From Clostridia bacterium (GTDB lineage Bacteria > Bacillota > Clostridia > Oscillospirales > CAG-272), in contig JAFTMG010000033.1 in the NCBI GenBank assembly GCA_017452525.1, positions 1 through 34,536 on the forward strand: a stretch of DNA of 34,536 nt, given 5' to 3'. Below are positions 21,768 to 29,212 of this stretch, piece by piece. Within the stretch, counting starts at the first letter, position 1; each line of letters starts with the position of its first letter. The notes under the pieces were generated by a model, which was not told the DNA's origin, ran no database searches, and worked only from the letters and a program-made list of their open reading frames with translations. The position numbers and the translations under genes are program-made.

Positions 21768-23393
21768 TCAGCCCAGCTTTGCCAGATATTCCTCCAGGCA
21801 AAGCCCCTGCTCGTACATCTGCGTGGCGTGATATCTGCCCACGTAGCGGTAATGCCACGGCTCGAAATCATAGCCGGTGATGTTTGTCTTTTCGGCGGGG
21901 TAGCGCAGGATAAAGCCGTATTGGTGGGCGTGATCCTTCAGCCACCGATATGCCTCGGTCTCTCCGAAGGAGGCGTCCGCCGAGGCGGTGTTGTACATAT
22001 CCACGGCAAGCCCCGTCTGATGCTCGCTTTGCCCTGCGAGGGCGGAGTAGCGCCCAGCGTATTTTTCCGCCTCGGCGCGTGAGATCTTTCTCTCCTCGAT
22101 CTCAAGGAGAACGTATTTCTCGTGCAGTAGCTCCTGGGTCTTGTAGGTGCGGTAGCCGCTGGTTACACCCACGTCGGTATATCCCGCCGCGAACAGATCC
22201 CGGTAAAGCGCTTGCAGAGCGCGCTCGGCGGTCTCACACATATATTGGGTGTTGGTGTAGCCCTCCCTCATGTTGGTGACCTCCACCAGATCGGCGGGGG
22301 TGTAGTTGGCGGCGAGGGCGTTTTCCTTGTTGACCAGCATCAGATAGGCATCGCGGTTTGCCGGTTCAATGGCGTCGCGGAATGCCGTCATGTCGGTCAG
22401 ATAGTCGTAGCCCTCCTCCCAATTTTCCGTTTGCGCGGAGGAGGTGACGGGGCGAAGCTTAAAGGTCAGCGGAAGGGGCTTGGTGTCCTGCTCCGAGGCG
22501 GTCGCGGGGCGGACGGTGACGGTGTGCTTCTCATGATCCCAATCCACACGGATGCCGTCGAACATAGACTCGACGAAATCGGAGGGGATCCACATCTCCT
22601 GCCCGCGCAGAAGCGCCTTGGCGCTCATCACGTGGCGGTTGCCGTTGACCATGGTCACGCGGTTGTCGGGCATGAAGGAGACGTATTCGCCGTCGGCGGT
22701 GGAGAATTTCATATCCTCGTAGCTGCCGCTGACTGTCATGCCGTAGATGGCGGCGAGGTAGTTCATATTGAGGTAGGGAACGTCCTCTACCATGGCTTCC
22801 TCACCGGGGATGACCTTGGTGTAGGCACCGTTGTAATCATAGGTGTAGTCGGGGACGCCCTTGGCGCCGCGGATCATGGCAACGATGCCGATGATCAGGG
22901 CGACCGAAAGGATCAGCACCGCGGCGAGAATGACCGCCTTGCCGTTTCCCTTGGCGCGGCGACCCGCGTGGGAGGGATAGAGGCGGGACATGGTGCCGTT
23001 TTCGTGGCGGCGGTAGCGGGCGCCCTCGGTGTCGTTGGGTGCGGTCTTGGGCGCGTTCTTAGGGGCGTTTTTCGGCGCGGTGCGCGGTCTTTCCTGTGGC
23101 ATCGGGTCGCTCTCGCCCATCGATCGGACGCGTGGCGGGGCGGTGCGGCGAACGGGCTGTCCCAGCCCCTGCTGCTCCCGTGGCGGTATCCGCTCTTCTT
23201 TTCCCATGGCGCGGAGATCCGCCTGCCTTTGGCGCACGTCCCTTGCCGCGGCATCGGCACGTGCCGCGTTTTGCTGCAGCGTGCGGTCGTGTCCGCCGGG
23301 TGTGCCGTCCGGGTTGCGCCGATAGTAGGGGTTCCACTTGGGCTCGGCGGGCGGCGCGGTGTTTTTCTTATTTTGTTCCGGAGTTGAGTTCAT
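21768..23393 (-). CDS. Membrane-anchored D-alanyl-D-alanine carboxypeptidase (VanY family)
   Basis: 541 residues. A long Pro/Arg/Gln-rich cytoplasmic N-terminus (about 1-148) with an APKNAPKNAPK repeat precedes one membrane segment (about 152-175). An external stalk containing a copper-amine-oxidase-N-like fold follows (VNGNRHVMSAKALLRG to HTVTVRPA). The C-terminal VanY domain (about 355-541) has SGYRTYKTQELL, SEHQTGLAVDMY (zinc His and Asp) and FEPWHYRYVG (catalytic Glu and zinc His). It trims the terminal D-Ala of peptidoglycan stem peptides; no vanA/B-type resistance genes are near, so a housekeeping role is likely. TTG 23399 is in frame, but ATG 23393 is better spaced from AAAGGGAA. Confidence 0.88.
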   Translation of the reverse strand: MNSTPEQNKKNTAPPAEPKWNPYYRRNPDGTPGGHDRTLQQNAARADAAARDVRQRQADLRAMGKEERIPPREQQGLGQPVRRTAPPRVRSMGESDPMPQERPRTAPKNAPKNAPKTAPNDTEGARYRRHENGTMSRLYPSHAGRRAKGNGKAVILAAVLILSVALIIGIVAMIRGAKGVPDYTYDYNGAYTKVIPGEEAMVEDVPYLNMNYLAAIYGMTVSGSYEDMKFSTADGEYVSFMPDNRVTMVNGNRHVMSAKALLRGQEMWIPSDFVESMFDGIRVDWDHEKHTVTVRPATASEQDTKPLPLTFKLRPVTSSAQTENWEEGYDYLTDMTAFRDAIEPANRDAYLMLVNKENALAANYTPADLVEVTNMREGYTNTQYMCETAERALQALYRDLFAAGYTDVGVTSGYRTYKTQELLHEKYVLLEIEERKISRAEAEKYAGRYSALAGQSEHQTGLAVDMYNTASADASFGETEAYRWLKDHAHQYGFILRYPAEKTNITGYDFEPWHYRYVGRYHATQMYEQGLCLEEYLAKLG

Positions 23394-23409
23394 CGGCAAA
23401 GATTCCCTT

Positions 23410-23991
23410 TCACTTGAGATACTTTTCCTTCATCGGTTTGTCGCGGGTTTCCACCAGCATGAAGAAGGGGGAGGTGGGGGAGTTGAGAATGCGGATCTGG
23501 GTGCAGCACATCTGATAGCGGCTGAGGGTGGCGAGATATTCGGTGATCATCTTGCCCTCCTCTTCACCCTCGGCGTGACCGGGATAAACGGCGATCAGCA
23601 GAATGCCGTCCTGCCCCAGCAGGGAGATGGCGGCACGGATGGCGGGCAGGGTGGTCTCCCGCATGGTGGTGATGGACTTGTCGCCGCCGGGCAGATAGCC
23701 GAGGTTGAACATGCCCGCCTTGATGGGACCGCGGACGTAGTCGCATACCTTGTGGTGAGAGTCGCGGATCAGCGTATAGTTTTGGGGGCATCCCGCCGCG
23801 GCGAGATTGCGGGCGGTGGACTCGACCGCTTGTGCTTGAATGTCGAAGGCGTACACGTGTCCGCTCTCGCCAACGGTCTTGGAGAGAAATTCGGTGTCGT
23901 GACCGTTGCCCATGGTGAAGTCTACGGCAACGTCGCCCTCCTTCAGATGGGTGAGAATAAATTGTTTTTGCAGGGAGAGAAGGTCTAACAT
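23410..23991 (-). CDS. mnmM: tRNA (mnm5s2U34) methyltransferase MnmM / YtqB family
   Basis: 193 residues, a small SAM-dependent Rossmann methyltransferase of the family formerly labelled 'putative rRNA methylase' (YtqB). B. subtilis MnmM adds the methyl group that turns nm5s2U into mnm5s2U at the wobble position of Lys, Glu and Gln tRNAs. Motif I is VDFTMGNGHDTEFL (23-36), the acidic strand end is FDIQAQAVE, and the diagnostic FNLGYLPGGDK lies at 95-105, followed by SITT. Length matches the family. Start ATG 23991. It sits 16 nt upstream of vanY and 27 nt downstream of the DUF6062 gene, in the same operon. Confidence 0.9.
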   Translation of the reverse strand: MLDLLSLQKQFILTHLKEGDVAVDFTMGNGHDTEFLSKTVGESGHVYAFDIQAQAVESTARNLAAAGCPQNYTLIRDSHHKVCDYVRGPIKAGMFNLGYLPGGDKSITTMRETTLPAIRAAISLLGQDGILLIAVYPGHAEGEEEGKMITEYLATLSRYQMCCTQIRILNSPTSPFFMLVETRDKPMKEKYLK

Positions 23992-24018
23992 CGTATTTTA
24001 TACCGGTCTTTCTTGAAA

Positions 24019-24747
24019 TTATTTTTTGTCCAGCTCGGGACGGTGCAGGTCGCTCCGCAGGAAGATGATGGCGCGTTCCACCGCGTCCTTGGAGTTGTAC
24101 CAGGGCTCGTTGTCGTAGCGGTAGTCGAATTTCTTGCAGAACCAGCTGATATCCTCGCGGAGCTGATCGAAATAAGGTTCCACCACGCCGGCGCAGTCCT
24201 TGGCAAATTCGGGGAAGCGCTTCTTGGAGAGGCGCTGCTTGCCCACCTCCAGCAGCATGCGGTAGTGGGGCAGGCAGAAATAGGGCTGAGCTTTGAGCTT
24301 GGGCGGGAAGTCCTCGTCGGTGTCCCAGAGCCAGATCACTGTCTCTACCATGTGCTTGAAATTGAAATCGATGCGCCCGCAGACGTAGCAGGTGCTCTCC
24401 AGCTTCTCAATGCGGGCAAGGGGCTTGGAGGCAACGTTGCCCAAAAGGTTGGCAAGACCGCCGCCGATCTCGGTCTCCTTGCGCAGATCGTTGAGATGGC
24501 TCTCCAGCGTCAGCGCCATGCCGAGACGGTTCTTGCGGCGAAACATCATGTCGTAGTGCGTTTTGCAAAAGCCCAGCTCGTTGGTGCGGATGCGCACGTC
24601 CGGCTCCATCATCGAGGCACCGAGAATGAGATCCAGCTCGTCCTCCTCCAGCTTGCGGTAAAGAGAGCAGATCGGACAGCCGCAGGCATGATCCGCCGCC
24701 CCCGCCTCAAAGGCTTCGTTGACAGGTATTGTGTATATTTGTTCCAT
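24019..24747 (-). CDS. DUF6062 family protein with two CxxC...CxxH zinc-like sites
   Basis: 242 residues matching what I remember of DUF6062, a Clostridia family of unknown function beginning with a YTIPVNEAFE-type sequence. Two similar cysteine modules are visible: CGCPIC (22-27) followed by FCKTHY, and later CYVC followed by FCLPHY. Each could bind one zinc as C-x2-C / C-x2-H, suggesting an internal duplication. The rest is helical and rich in charged and aromatic residues. ATG 24759 is in frame, but GGAG lies after it and is spaced 7 nt from ATG 24747, so the latter is the start. First gene of the operon with mnmM and vanY. Confidence 0.8.
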   Translation of the reverse strand: MEQIYTIPVNEAFEAGAADHACGCPICSLYRKLEEDELDLILGASMMEPDVRIRTNELGFCKTHYDMMFRRKNRLGMALTLESHLNDLRKETEIGGGLANLLGNVASKPLARIEKLESTCYVCGRIDFNFKHMVETVIWLWDTDEDFPPKLKAQPYFCLPHYRMLLEVGKQRLSKKRFPEFAKDCAGVVEPYFDQLREDISWFCKKFDYRYDNEPWYNSKDAVERAIIFLRSDLHRPELDKK

Positions 24748-24765
24748 GATTTTCTCCATCTGTGT

Positions 24766-24818
24766 TTATTATGATAATTATCCATAATAAGTATACCAAA
24801 AAGGCGAGGACTGTGCAA
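24766..24818 (-). promoter_or_regulatory. Promoter and AT-rich palindrome upstream of the DUF6062 operon
   Basis: On the minus strand TTGCAC (24818-24813), a 17-nt spacer and TATACT (24795-24790) form a sigma-A promoter. Directly downstream, around the likely transcription start, lies a near-perfect AT palindrome TTATTATG-GATAATTATC-ATAATAA (24790-24766), a good operator candidate. Confidence 0.75.
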
Positions 24819-24938
24819 GGGGTTTAAGGGAAGAATCACAAAAAAATCAAAAAAAGCGCACCAAAATGTATGATGTTCTTATCGGAGAAATTATAAATTG
24901 GTGTGTTTATATTTGATCCGCAGTAAACAAATAAGTAG

Positions 24939-24971
24939 CCCCGACAGATTTTCAAAAAATGTCTGTCGGGG
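24939..24971. terminator. Hairpin downstream of the small AT-rich gene, probable terminator
   Basis: CCCCGACAGA (24939-24948) pairs with TCTGTCGGGG (24962-24971). The flanking T tracts are weak (CTACTTATTTG on the minus strand, TATCTTTATTTG on the plus strand). Position just after the minus-strand gene at 24996-25259 favours termination of that gene. Confidence 0.6.
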
Positions 24972-24995
24972 TATCTTTATTTGACTTGATGATTA

Positions 24996-25259
24996 CTATG
25001 CTTTATTCCAAACGATGTTATCTTTATACTGTGAAGCAATCGCCATACATTCTTCAATGCTATCATGTAGCGTATCATTTACTACTTCATACTTCTCATC
25101 GCAACAGAATAAATAATATCTATCATCTTTGGGGTATTGGCAAATCGCAAGGTAACGATAATAATCAGCAATTTCTCCATTTGGAAAAATTATATAACCA
25201 TAATCATCTTGCAAGGTATAGTACAGAACAATTGCTCCATCCAACTCGATCGGGAACAT
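24996..25259 (-). CDS. Small AT-rich orphan protein
   Basis: 87 residues beginning MFPIELDGAIVLYYTLQDDY, rich in Tyr, Asp and Ile, with no signal or membrane segment. I do not recognise the family; size, acidity and aromatic content recall small immunity- or SMI1-type proteins often found beside mobile or toxin loci, but no toxin gene is adjacent. The frame continues upstream to another ATG at 25325, but AAGGAG lies 8 nt before ATG 25259, which I take as the start. Base composition is visibly more AT-rich than all neighbours, and the gene sits between a hairpin and the hairpin array, so recent transfer is likely. Confidence 0.65.
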   Translation of the reverse strand: MFPIELDGAIVLYYTLQDDYGYIIFPNGEIADYYRYLAICQYPKDDRYYLFCCDEKYEVVNDTLHDSIEECMAIASQYKDNIVWNKA

Positions 25260-25345
25260 AGAATAATCTCCTTCATTTATCGCCAGTTTCGCCTTTGTAT
25301 TACAAAAGCTTCGGGCAAAGCCCATACCCCTATAATACTGATTTT

Positions 25346-25374
25346 ATCATATCACAAATCAGCAGAGAAAGCAA
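25346..25374 (-). promoter_or_regulatory. Promoter for the AT-rich orphan gene
   Basis: On the minus strand TTGCTT (25374-25369), 17-nt spacer, TATGAT (25351-25346). It directly adjoins the hairpin array. Confidence 0.65.
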
Positions 25375-25384
25375 GAGTTATATT

Positions 25385-25578
25385 CCGACTTCGTCGGAGT
25401 GGTATTATCGCTAACGCGATAGTGATATTGAAGCCTTGCGGCTTCAGTGATATTCTATTCGCCTCCAAAACTCGCGAAGCGAATATCACTCGGCGTAAGC
25501 CGAATATCACTGCGAAGCAATAGAACTCGCCGAAAGGCGAATAGAACTGGCGTGATACTCCGATAAGAGTATCACGCC
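25385..25578. repeat. Array of short distinct hairpins with a conserved 9-nt spacer that inverts mid-array
   Basis: Left half: CCGAC-TTC-GTCGG, ATCGC-TAAC-GCGAT and GAAGCC-TTGC-GGCTTC, each followed by AGTGRTATT (25398-25406, 25421-25429, 25446-25454). Centre 25455-25481 holds ATTCGC/GCGAAT. Right half: AATATCACT (25482-25490), CGGC-GTAA-GCCG, AATATCACT (25503-25511), GC-GAA-GC, AATAGAACT (25519-25527), CGCC-GAAA-GGCG, AATAGAACT (25540-25548), and a final 12-bp hairpin 25549-25578. The right-half spacer is the reverse complement of the left-half one, so the array is arranged as a large inverted unit. Stem sequences differ while spacers are conserved, unlike a CRISPR. Confidence 0.85.
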
Positions 25579-25608
25579 AACTGTTCGGTGCGCTTTTGCG
25601 GCAGGTAA

Positions 25609-26772
25609 TTACAGGGCTTTGCGGATAGCCTCGATCTTTGCCTGCCGTGCCTCCTCCGTCCAATCGGGATCGATGGAGATATAGACGGTGCGGGCGAGCA
25701 GATTCAGCGTTTTCGGGCACATGTCTGCGCGGTAGTCGGGAACGATGTTGCGGTTTGCCTCCATTTTGAAGGGGTCCATCAGCGGGTGGAGCGCGCCCAC
25801 CTTGTTCATGATGGGGGTCCAGTTGCAGTAAACGTGCTTGCCCGTGTTGATCGGTACCGTGCCGCCGATACCCTGGGCGACAGAGAAGGCTGCCGCTTTC
25901 TCTGCCGTGTCGAAGCGCAGGGCAAGAGTGGTGCCGCAGTCGCCTTCGATATCGTGAGAGGGAATGAAGGAACATACGTCGGCAAGCGCCTCCATCATGG
26001 CGCGCTTGTTGCGGCGCAGGTCGGCGAGAATGCCGTCCAGCCGCTTCATCTGGATGCGCAGAATGGCGGAGGAGATCTCGTTGGTACGGAACTCACTGCC
26101 GCAGAAGAGATGGGTCTCCACGTCCTCCAGCTGGTTGCCGAAATATGCCACCGCACTGCTGTCGTGGTAGATGAGCGCCCGCTCAAAGATAGTCTTGTCG
26201 TCGGTCAGAAGAGCGCCGCCCTCGCCGGCGGTGATGACCTTGTAGTAGTTAAAGCTCAGCGCGCCCGCGTGTCCGACGGTGCCCAGCCTCTTGCCGTGAT
26301 AGCTACCGCCGTCCGCCTGGCAGGCATCCTCCAGCACCTTGATGCCGTACTTGTCCGCCAGTGCCATCAGCGCGTCCATGTTGGACGGGAAGCCCTGAAT
26401 GTGAACGGGGATGATGGCTTTGGTGCGGGGGGTGATCTTGCGCTCGGTGTCCTCAGGGCAGAGGGTCAGCGTCTCGTCCACCTCGGCGATGACGGGCATG
26501 GCCCCCGCCGAGACCACCGCCATGGCGGTGGAGATATACGTATACGCGGGAACGATGACCTCGTCGCCGGGGCCGATGCCCATGCCGATCAGGGCACAGG
26601 TCAGTGCGGCGTAGCCGTTGGTCATCAGAAGGGGGTACTTAGTGCCGAAGAGCGCCTTCATCTCCTCCTCGGCGTGCATGGTCTCCTGCAATTTTTTGTT
26701 GATCTTAAAGAGGGATCTCTGCTCGATGACCTTCGCCACGGCGTCGATCTCTTCCTGTCCGATGCGATACAT
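25609..26772 (-). CDS. DegT/DnrJ/EryC1/StrS family aminotransferase
   Basis: 387 residues, a PLP enzyme of the family that makes amino sugars (3- or 4-amino deoxy-NDP-sugars) or aminates other keto sugars and cyclitols. Motifs: VPAYTYISTAMAV (74-86), EDACQADGG with the cofactor Asp149 and Gln152, and the Schiff-base Lys178 in SFNYYKVITAGEGG. The gene lies 3 nt behind the ceramidase-like gene and is cotranscribed with it, so a joint role in breaking down or remodelling an amine- or sugar-containing compound is possible. No NDP-sugar dehydratase or epimerase is nearby, so classic sugar-nucleotide synthesis is not supported. Start ATG 26772 with SD GGAGA inside the upstream gene. Confidence 0.88.
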   Translation of the reverse strand: MYRIGQEEIDAVAKVIEQRSLFKINKKLQETMHAEEEMKALFGTKYPLLMTNGYAALTCALIGMGIGPGDEVIVPAYTYISTAMAVVSAGAMPVIAEVDETLTLCPEDTERKITPRTKAIIPVHIQGFPSNMDALMALADKYGIKVLEDACQADGGSYHGKRLGTVGHAGALSFNYYKVITAGEGGALLTDDKTIFERALIYHDSSAVAYFGNQLEDVETHLFCGSEFRTNEISSAILRIQMKRLDGILADLRRNKRAMMEALADVCSFIPSHDIEGDCGTTLALRFDTAEKAAAFSVAQGIGGTVPINTGKHVYCNWTPIMNKVGALHPLMDPFKMEANRNIVPDYRADMCPKTLNLLARTVYISIDPDWTEEARQAKIEAIRKAL

Positions 26773-26775
26773 AGC

Positions 26776-28080
26776 TCAGTCTCCTTTCACGTGCTTCAGA
26801 TGGTTGACGGTCTGGCTGAAATAGTGGTAGTCGGCGTCTGTCACGTAGGGCTGGACCCCCGTGGTCAGAAACATGCCGACCTCGTAGCCGCCGCGGCAGA
26901 TGGCGTCCTCGGTGATAAAGTAGCCGCGGCTGTCGTTGGTGTTGGAGAGGGTCAGCGTATAGGGGAAGGGACTGCCCTGCGCAATACGCATACCGATCTC
27001 CGAGAACAGCTCGAAGGGGCAGGTGACGATGGCGAGGTCTCCCAGCCGCAGGACCGTCTGCTCGACGGGGACGGAGGCTGCCTCGGTGTAGTCGGTGTCG
27101 TAGGATGCCGCTACCTGCTTGTAGTAGTCGTATTTCTTTGCCTTGATGTTGACGGTCTGTCCCTCAAATTCCGCCATCCGCGCCTCTGCCTCTTCGCGGG
27201 GCAGACGGGGCTGGAGAGGGATCTGCAGCGTCTCGGTGGAAAGTCCCAGCGTGGGTGTGACGTAGCTGCCGCGCTCTCGGCAGATGCGTGCGGCATCCCG
27301 CGCCGCAATGCCGCCGTGCTCCACCGCGTCGTCCACGTGCATGCGCCCGACGGTCAGACCGTTGGCAAGGCGGGGACCCACGTCCCCTTCGGGACCGTTG
27401 AAGAAGGCAGCCGTGCCGCCAAATATGCGCTCCACGGCGTCGATCATGACCCCCGCCCAGTCGCGGGAGATCTCGCGGTTTCTGCCTGCCGCCGTGCCGT
27501 GACAGCCGTAGTGGATGAGGTGTGCCACGGGCTTGTCGTCCTCCCCCGCGAAGGTGATGACCGTCATCCTGGGGTCAAAGGGTCCCCACGGATTCTGCCC
27601 CAGCGCGACGGTGTTGTCCGCCCGCAGCTCGCGGCGGTTGATGCCCACGAGGCTCTCGCCCTGCGAGATCTTCATGGTGACGGGTACTGCACTCTCACAT
27701 GCCGCCCGTGCCGCCTCTACCGTGCCCGGAATGAGGATCCCCTCCAGATAGGCGGGATCGGGCACGCCCCAGCCGACGGTGGGGTTGAGAATGGGACCCG
27801 AATGGGTGTGGATGGCGTGAATGATGCAGTTCTCCCGCGGGATGTCGCAGGCGGCGGCAATGCGGTCGCGAAGCTCTCCGCACAGAGGGTCTCCGATGGA
27901 GCAGACGGTGAGGCTGATCAGCAGTACGCTGAGATCCTGCTGACGGAAGCAGAACGCCGTGGCGGTCAGATCGTCGTGAACGGACTCGGAGATCACGTCC
28001 GGACGGTAGCCGTAAAGATTTGAGCCGACGGGCGGGGTGATGACCCGCCTGCCGACGCCGAGGGTGAGCGGATGATTCAT
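26776..28080 (-). CDS. Neutral/alkaline ceramidase-like hydrolase (single-domain)
   Basis: 434 residues resembling the N-terminal catalytic part of neutral ceramidases: HAIHTHSGP (88-96), YGCHGTAAG with His194 and FFNGPEGDVGP, which supply zinc ligands and active-site residues in that family. True ceramidases are about 650-700 residues with a C-terminal Ig-like domain; this one lacks that and any signal peptide, so it is probably a cytoplasmic relative acting on another amide or ester. Many bacterial members are unannotated. ATG 28080 is chosen because AAGGAGGT lies 5 nt upstream; the frame is open further upstream without a ribosome site. First gene of an operon with a DegT aminotransferase, divergent from an AraC regulator. 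Confidence 0.78.
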   Translation of the reverse strand: MNHPLTLGVGRRVITPPVGSNLYGYRPDVISESVHDDLTATAFCFRQQDLSVLLISLTVCSIGDPLCGELRDRIAAACDIPRENCIIHAIHTHSGPILNPTVGWGVPDPAYLEGILIPGTVEAARAACESAVPVTMKISQGESLVGINRRELRADNTVALGQNPWGPFDPRMTVITFAGEDDKPVAHLIHYGCHGTAAGRNREISRDWAGVMIDAVERIFGGTAAFFNGPEGDVGPRLANGLTVGRMHVDDAVEHGGIAARDAARICRERGSYVTPTLGLSTETLQIPLQPRLPREEAEARMAEFEGQTVNIKAKKYDYYKQVAASYDTDYTEAASVPVEQTVLRLGDLAIVTCPFELFSEIGMRIAQGSPFPYTLTLSNTNDSRGYFITEDAICRGGYEVGMFLTTGVQPYVTDADYHYFSQTVNHLKHVKGD

Positions 28081-28120
28081 ATTTACCTCCTTGACGGATC
28101 GAAATGGTCTTACTGCGTCT

Positions 28121-28149
28121 ATTGTAATACATTTGTCCGCGCTTGGCAA
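28121..28149 (-). promoter_or_regulatory. Promoter of the ceramidase-like/DegT operon
   Basis: On the minus strand TTGCCA (28149-28144), 17-nt spacer, TACAAT (28126-28121). It is back to back with the AraC gene promoter about 45 nt away. Confidence 0.75.
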
Positions 28150-28194
28150 CCATGCTCTTTCCGCGAAAATACCCAAAAATTCACAAACATCTTA

Positions 28195-28223
28195 TTGACA
28201 AACGTTCGCGTGCGGTGTACCAT
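28195..28223 (+). promoter_or_regulatory. Promoter of the AraC regulator gene
   Basis: Perfect TTGACA (28195-28200), 17-nt spacer AACGTTCGCGTGCGGTG, TACCAT (28218-28223). The leader to ATG 28299 is about 70 nt. Confidence 0.7.
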
Positions 28224-28298
28224 GTATCAAAAGAGGAAAAAACGCCCGAAATTTCGGTTTCAGAGCGGCTCTTTCCAAAAAACGGCAGGGGAGGATAT

Positions 28299-29135
28299 AT
28301 GCTTTACCAAAAAATTCTCATGGATGACGAGCCATATCAGCTTCGCGTCAGCCGCATTGCCCCCTTTGAGGAGCATCGCCACGCCGATATTGAGCTCAAT
28401 TACTGCGTGCGGGGCGGCTTCAACGTTTTGGTGGACAAAAAACGGTACCGCGTCGGGGCAGGGGAGCTGGTTTTGATCGGACCGATGGTCGCCCATGAGA
28501 TCCCGCCGCAGAGCGACGGTGAGCGGCTGGTGCTGACCGCCGTCGTTGGGTCGACCTTCCTCAAGAAGCATTTTGGCTTTTTCGCAAACGCCTCCTTCCG
28601 CTCGCCCGTGTATCCTCTCTCCCCATTGTCGGAGGGGGATCGGAGTCTTTTGCTGCTTTTACGGGAAACGGCGGAGCTTTGTCGGCATCCCACAAGCCAC
28701 AGCGACCTTCTGATCACGGGAAATCTCTATAAGATCTGCGCCTTTCTGCTCGATGCCCTTGCGGCGTCCGGTGTTTCTGCCGAGCGGGAGACGGGGGATC
28801 TGCGGCGTGTTGCCAATATTGAGCGAGCGCTGGATCTGATCCATTACGAGTACGCCAAGCCACTCACGGTGGAGATGGCTGCCGCCGCGACGGGGTATGG
28901 CAAAAGCAACTTTTGCAAGATCTTCAAGGACGTGGTCGGGGATAGCTTTCATCACGTGCTCAACCAGTGCCGCGTCAAGAACGCCTACGGATTGCTCAGC
29001 GAGAGCGATATGCCGATCTCCGCCGTGGCGCAGGAGGTGGGCTTTGGAGAGGCGAAAACCTTTTGCCGCGTCTTCAAGGAGGTCACGGGGATGACGCCGG
29101 GGACGTATCGGGCGCAGGCAAAACGGCTGTCATAA
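28299..29135 (+). CDS. AraC family transcriptional regulator
   Basis: 278 residues. The N-terminal half is a cupin-type ligand domain (EEHRHADIELNYCVRGGFNVLVD pattern, split here as EEHRHADIE and NYCVRGG), followed by a linker and a C-terminal pair of helix-turn-helix motifs (about 175-275) ending in GFGEAKTFCRVFKEVTGMTPGT-type sequence (positions about 244-268). ATG 28299 is chosen because GGGGAGG lies just upstream; the frame is open further upstream but through the promoter. It is divergent from the ceramidase-like/DegT operon and is its likely regulator, sensing a small molecule, probably a sugar or the substrate of that operon. Confidence 0.9.
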   Translation: MLYQKILMDDEPYQLRVSRIAPFEEHRHADIELNYCVRGGFNVLVDKKRYRVGAGELVLIGPMVAHEIPPQSDGERLVLTAVVGSTFLKKHFGFFANASFRSPVYPLSPLSEGDRSLLLLLRETAELCRHPTSHSDLLITGNLYKICAFLLDALAASGVSAERETGDLRRVANIERALDLIHYEYAKPLTVEMAAAATGYGKSNFCKIFKDVVGDSFHHVLNQCRVKNAYGLLSESDMPISAVAQEVGFGEAKTFCRVFKEVTGMTPGTYRAQAKRLS

Positions 29136-29169
29136 ACACAAAAGTATTTTGCCGTCAAAACAAAACCGT

Positions 29170-29200
29170 GGGGTGAGTCGCTGAATAGGCGACTCACCCC
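29170..29200. terminator. Intrinsic terminator between convergent araC and lysR genes
   Basis: GGGGTGAGTCGC (29170-29181) pairs perfectly with GCGACTCACCCC (29189-29200) around TGAATAG. On the minus strand it is followed by a T-rich run (GGTTTTGTTTTG), so it mainly serves the LysR gene. Confidence 0.88.
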
Positions 29201-29212
29201 ATTGTGATGCGG

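Noticed and set aside
21768..23393. Vancomycin-resistance locus
   Set aside because: VanY-family carboxypeptidase alone, without vanA/B/H/X or vanRS, is common as a housekeeping enzyme.
25385..25578. CRISPR array
   Set aside because: The conserved unit is a 9-mer, the stems vary and have no spacer-like length, orientation flips in the middle, and there are no cas genes.
25786..28023. 745-codon plus-strand open frame
   Set aside because: Antisense shadow of the DegT and ceramidase-like genes; GC-rich codon bias keeps the opposite strand open and the product has no recognisable motifs.
28143..28298. N-terminal extension of the AraC regulator
   Set aside because: The extension would be translated from within the promoter region and has no SD; ATG 28299 has GGGGAGG.
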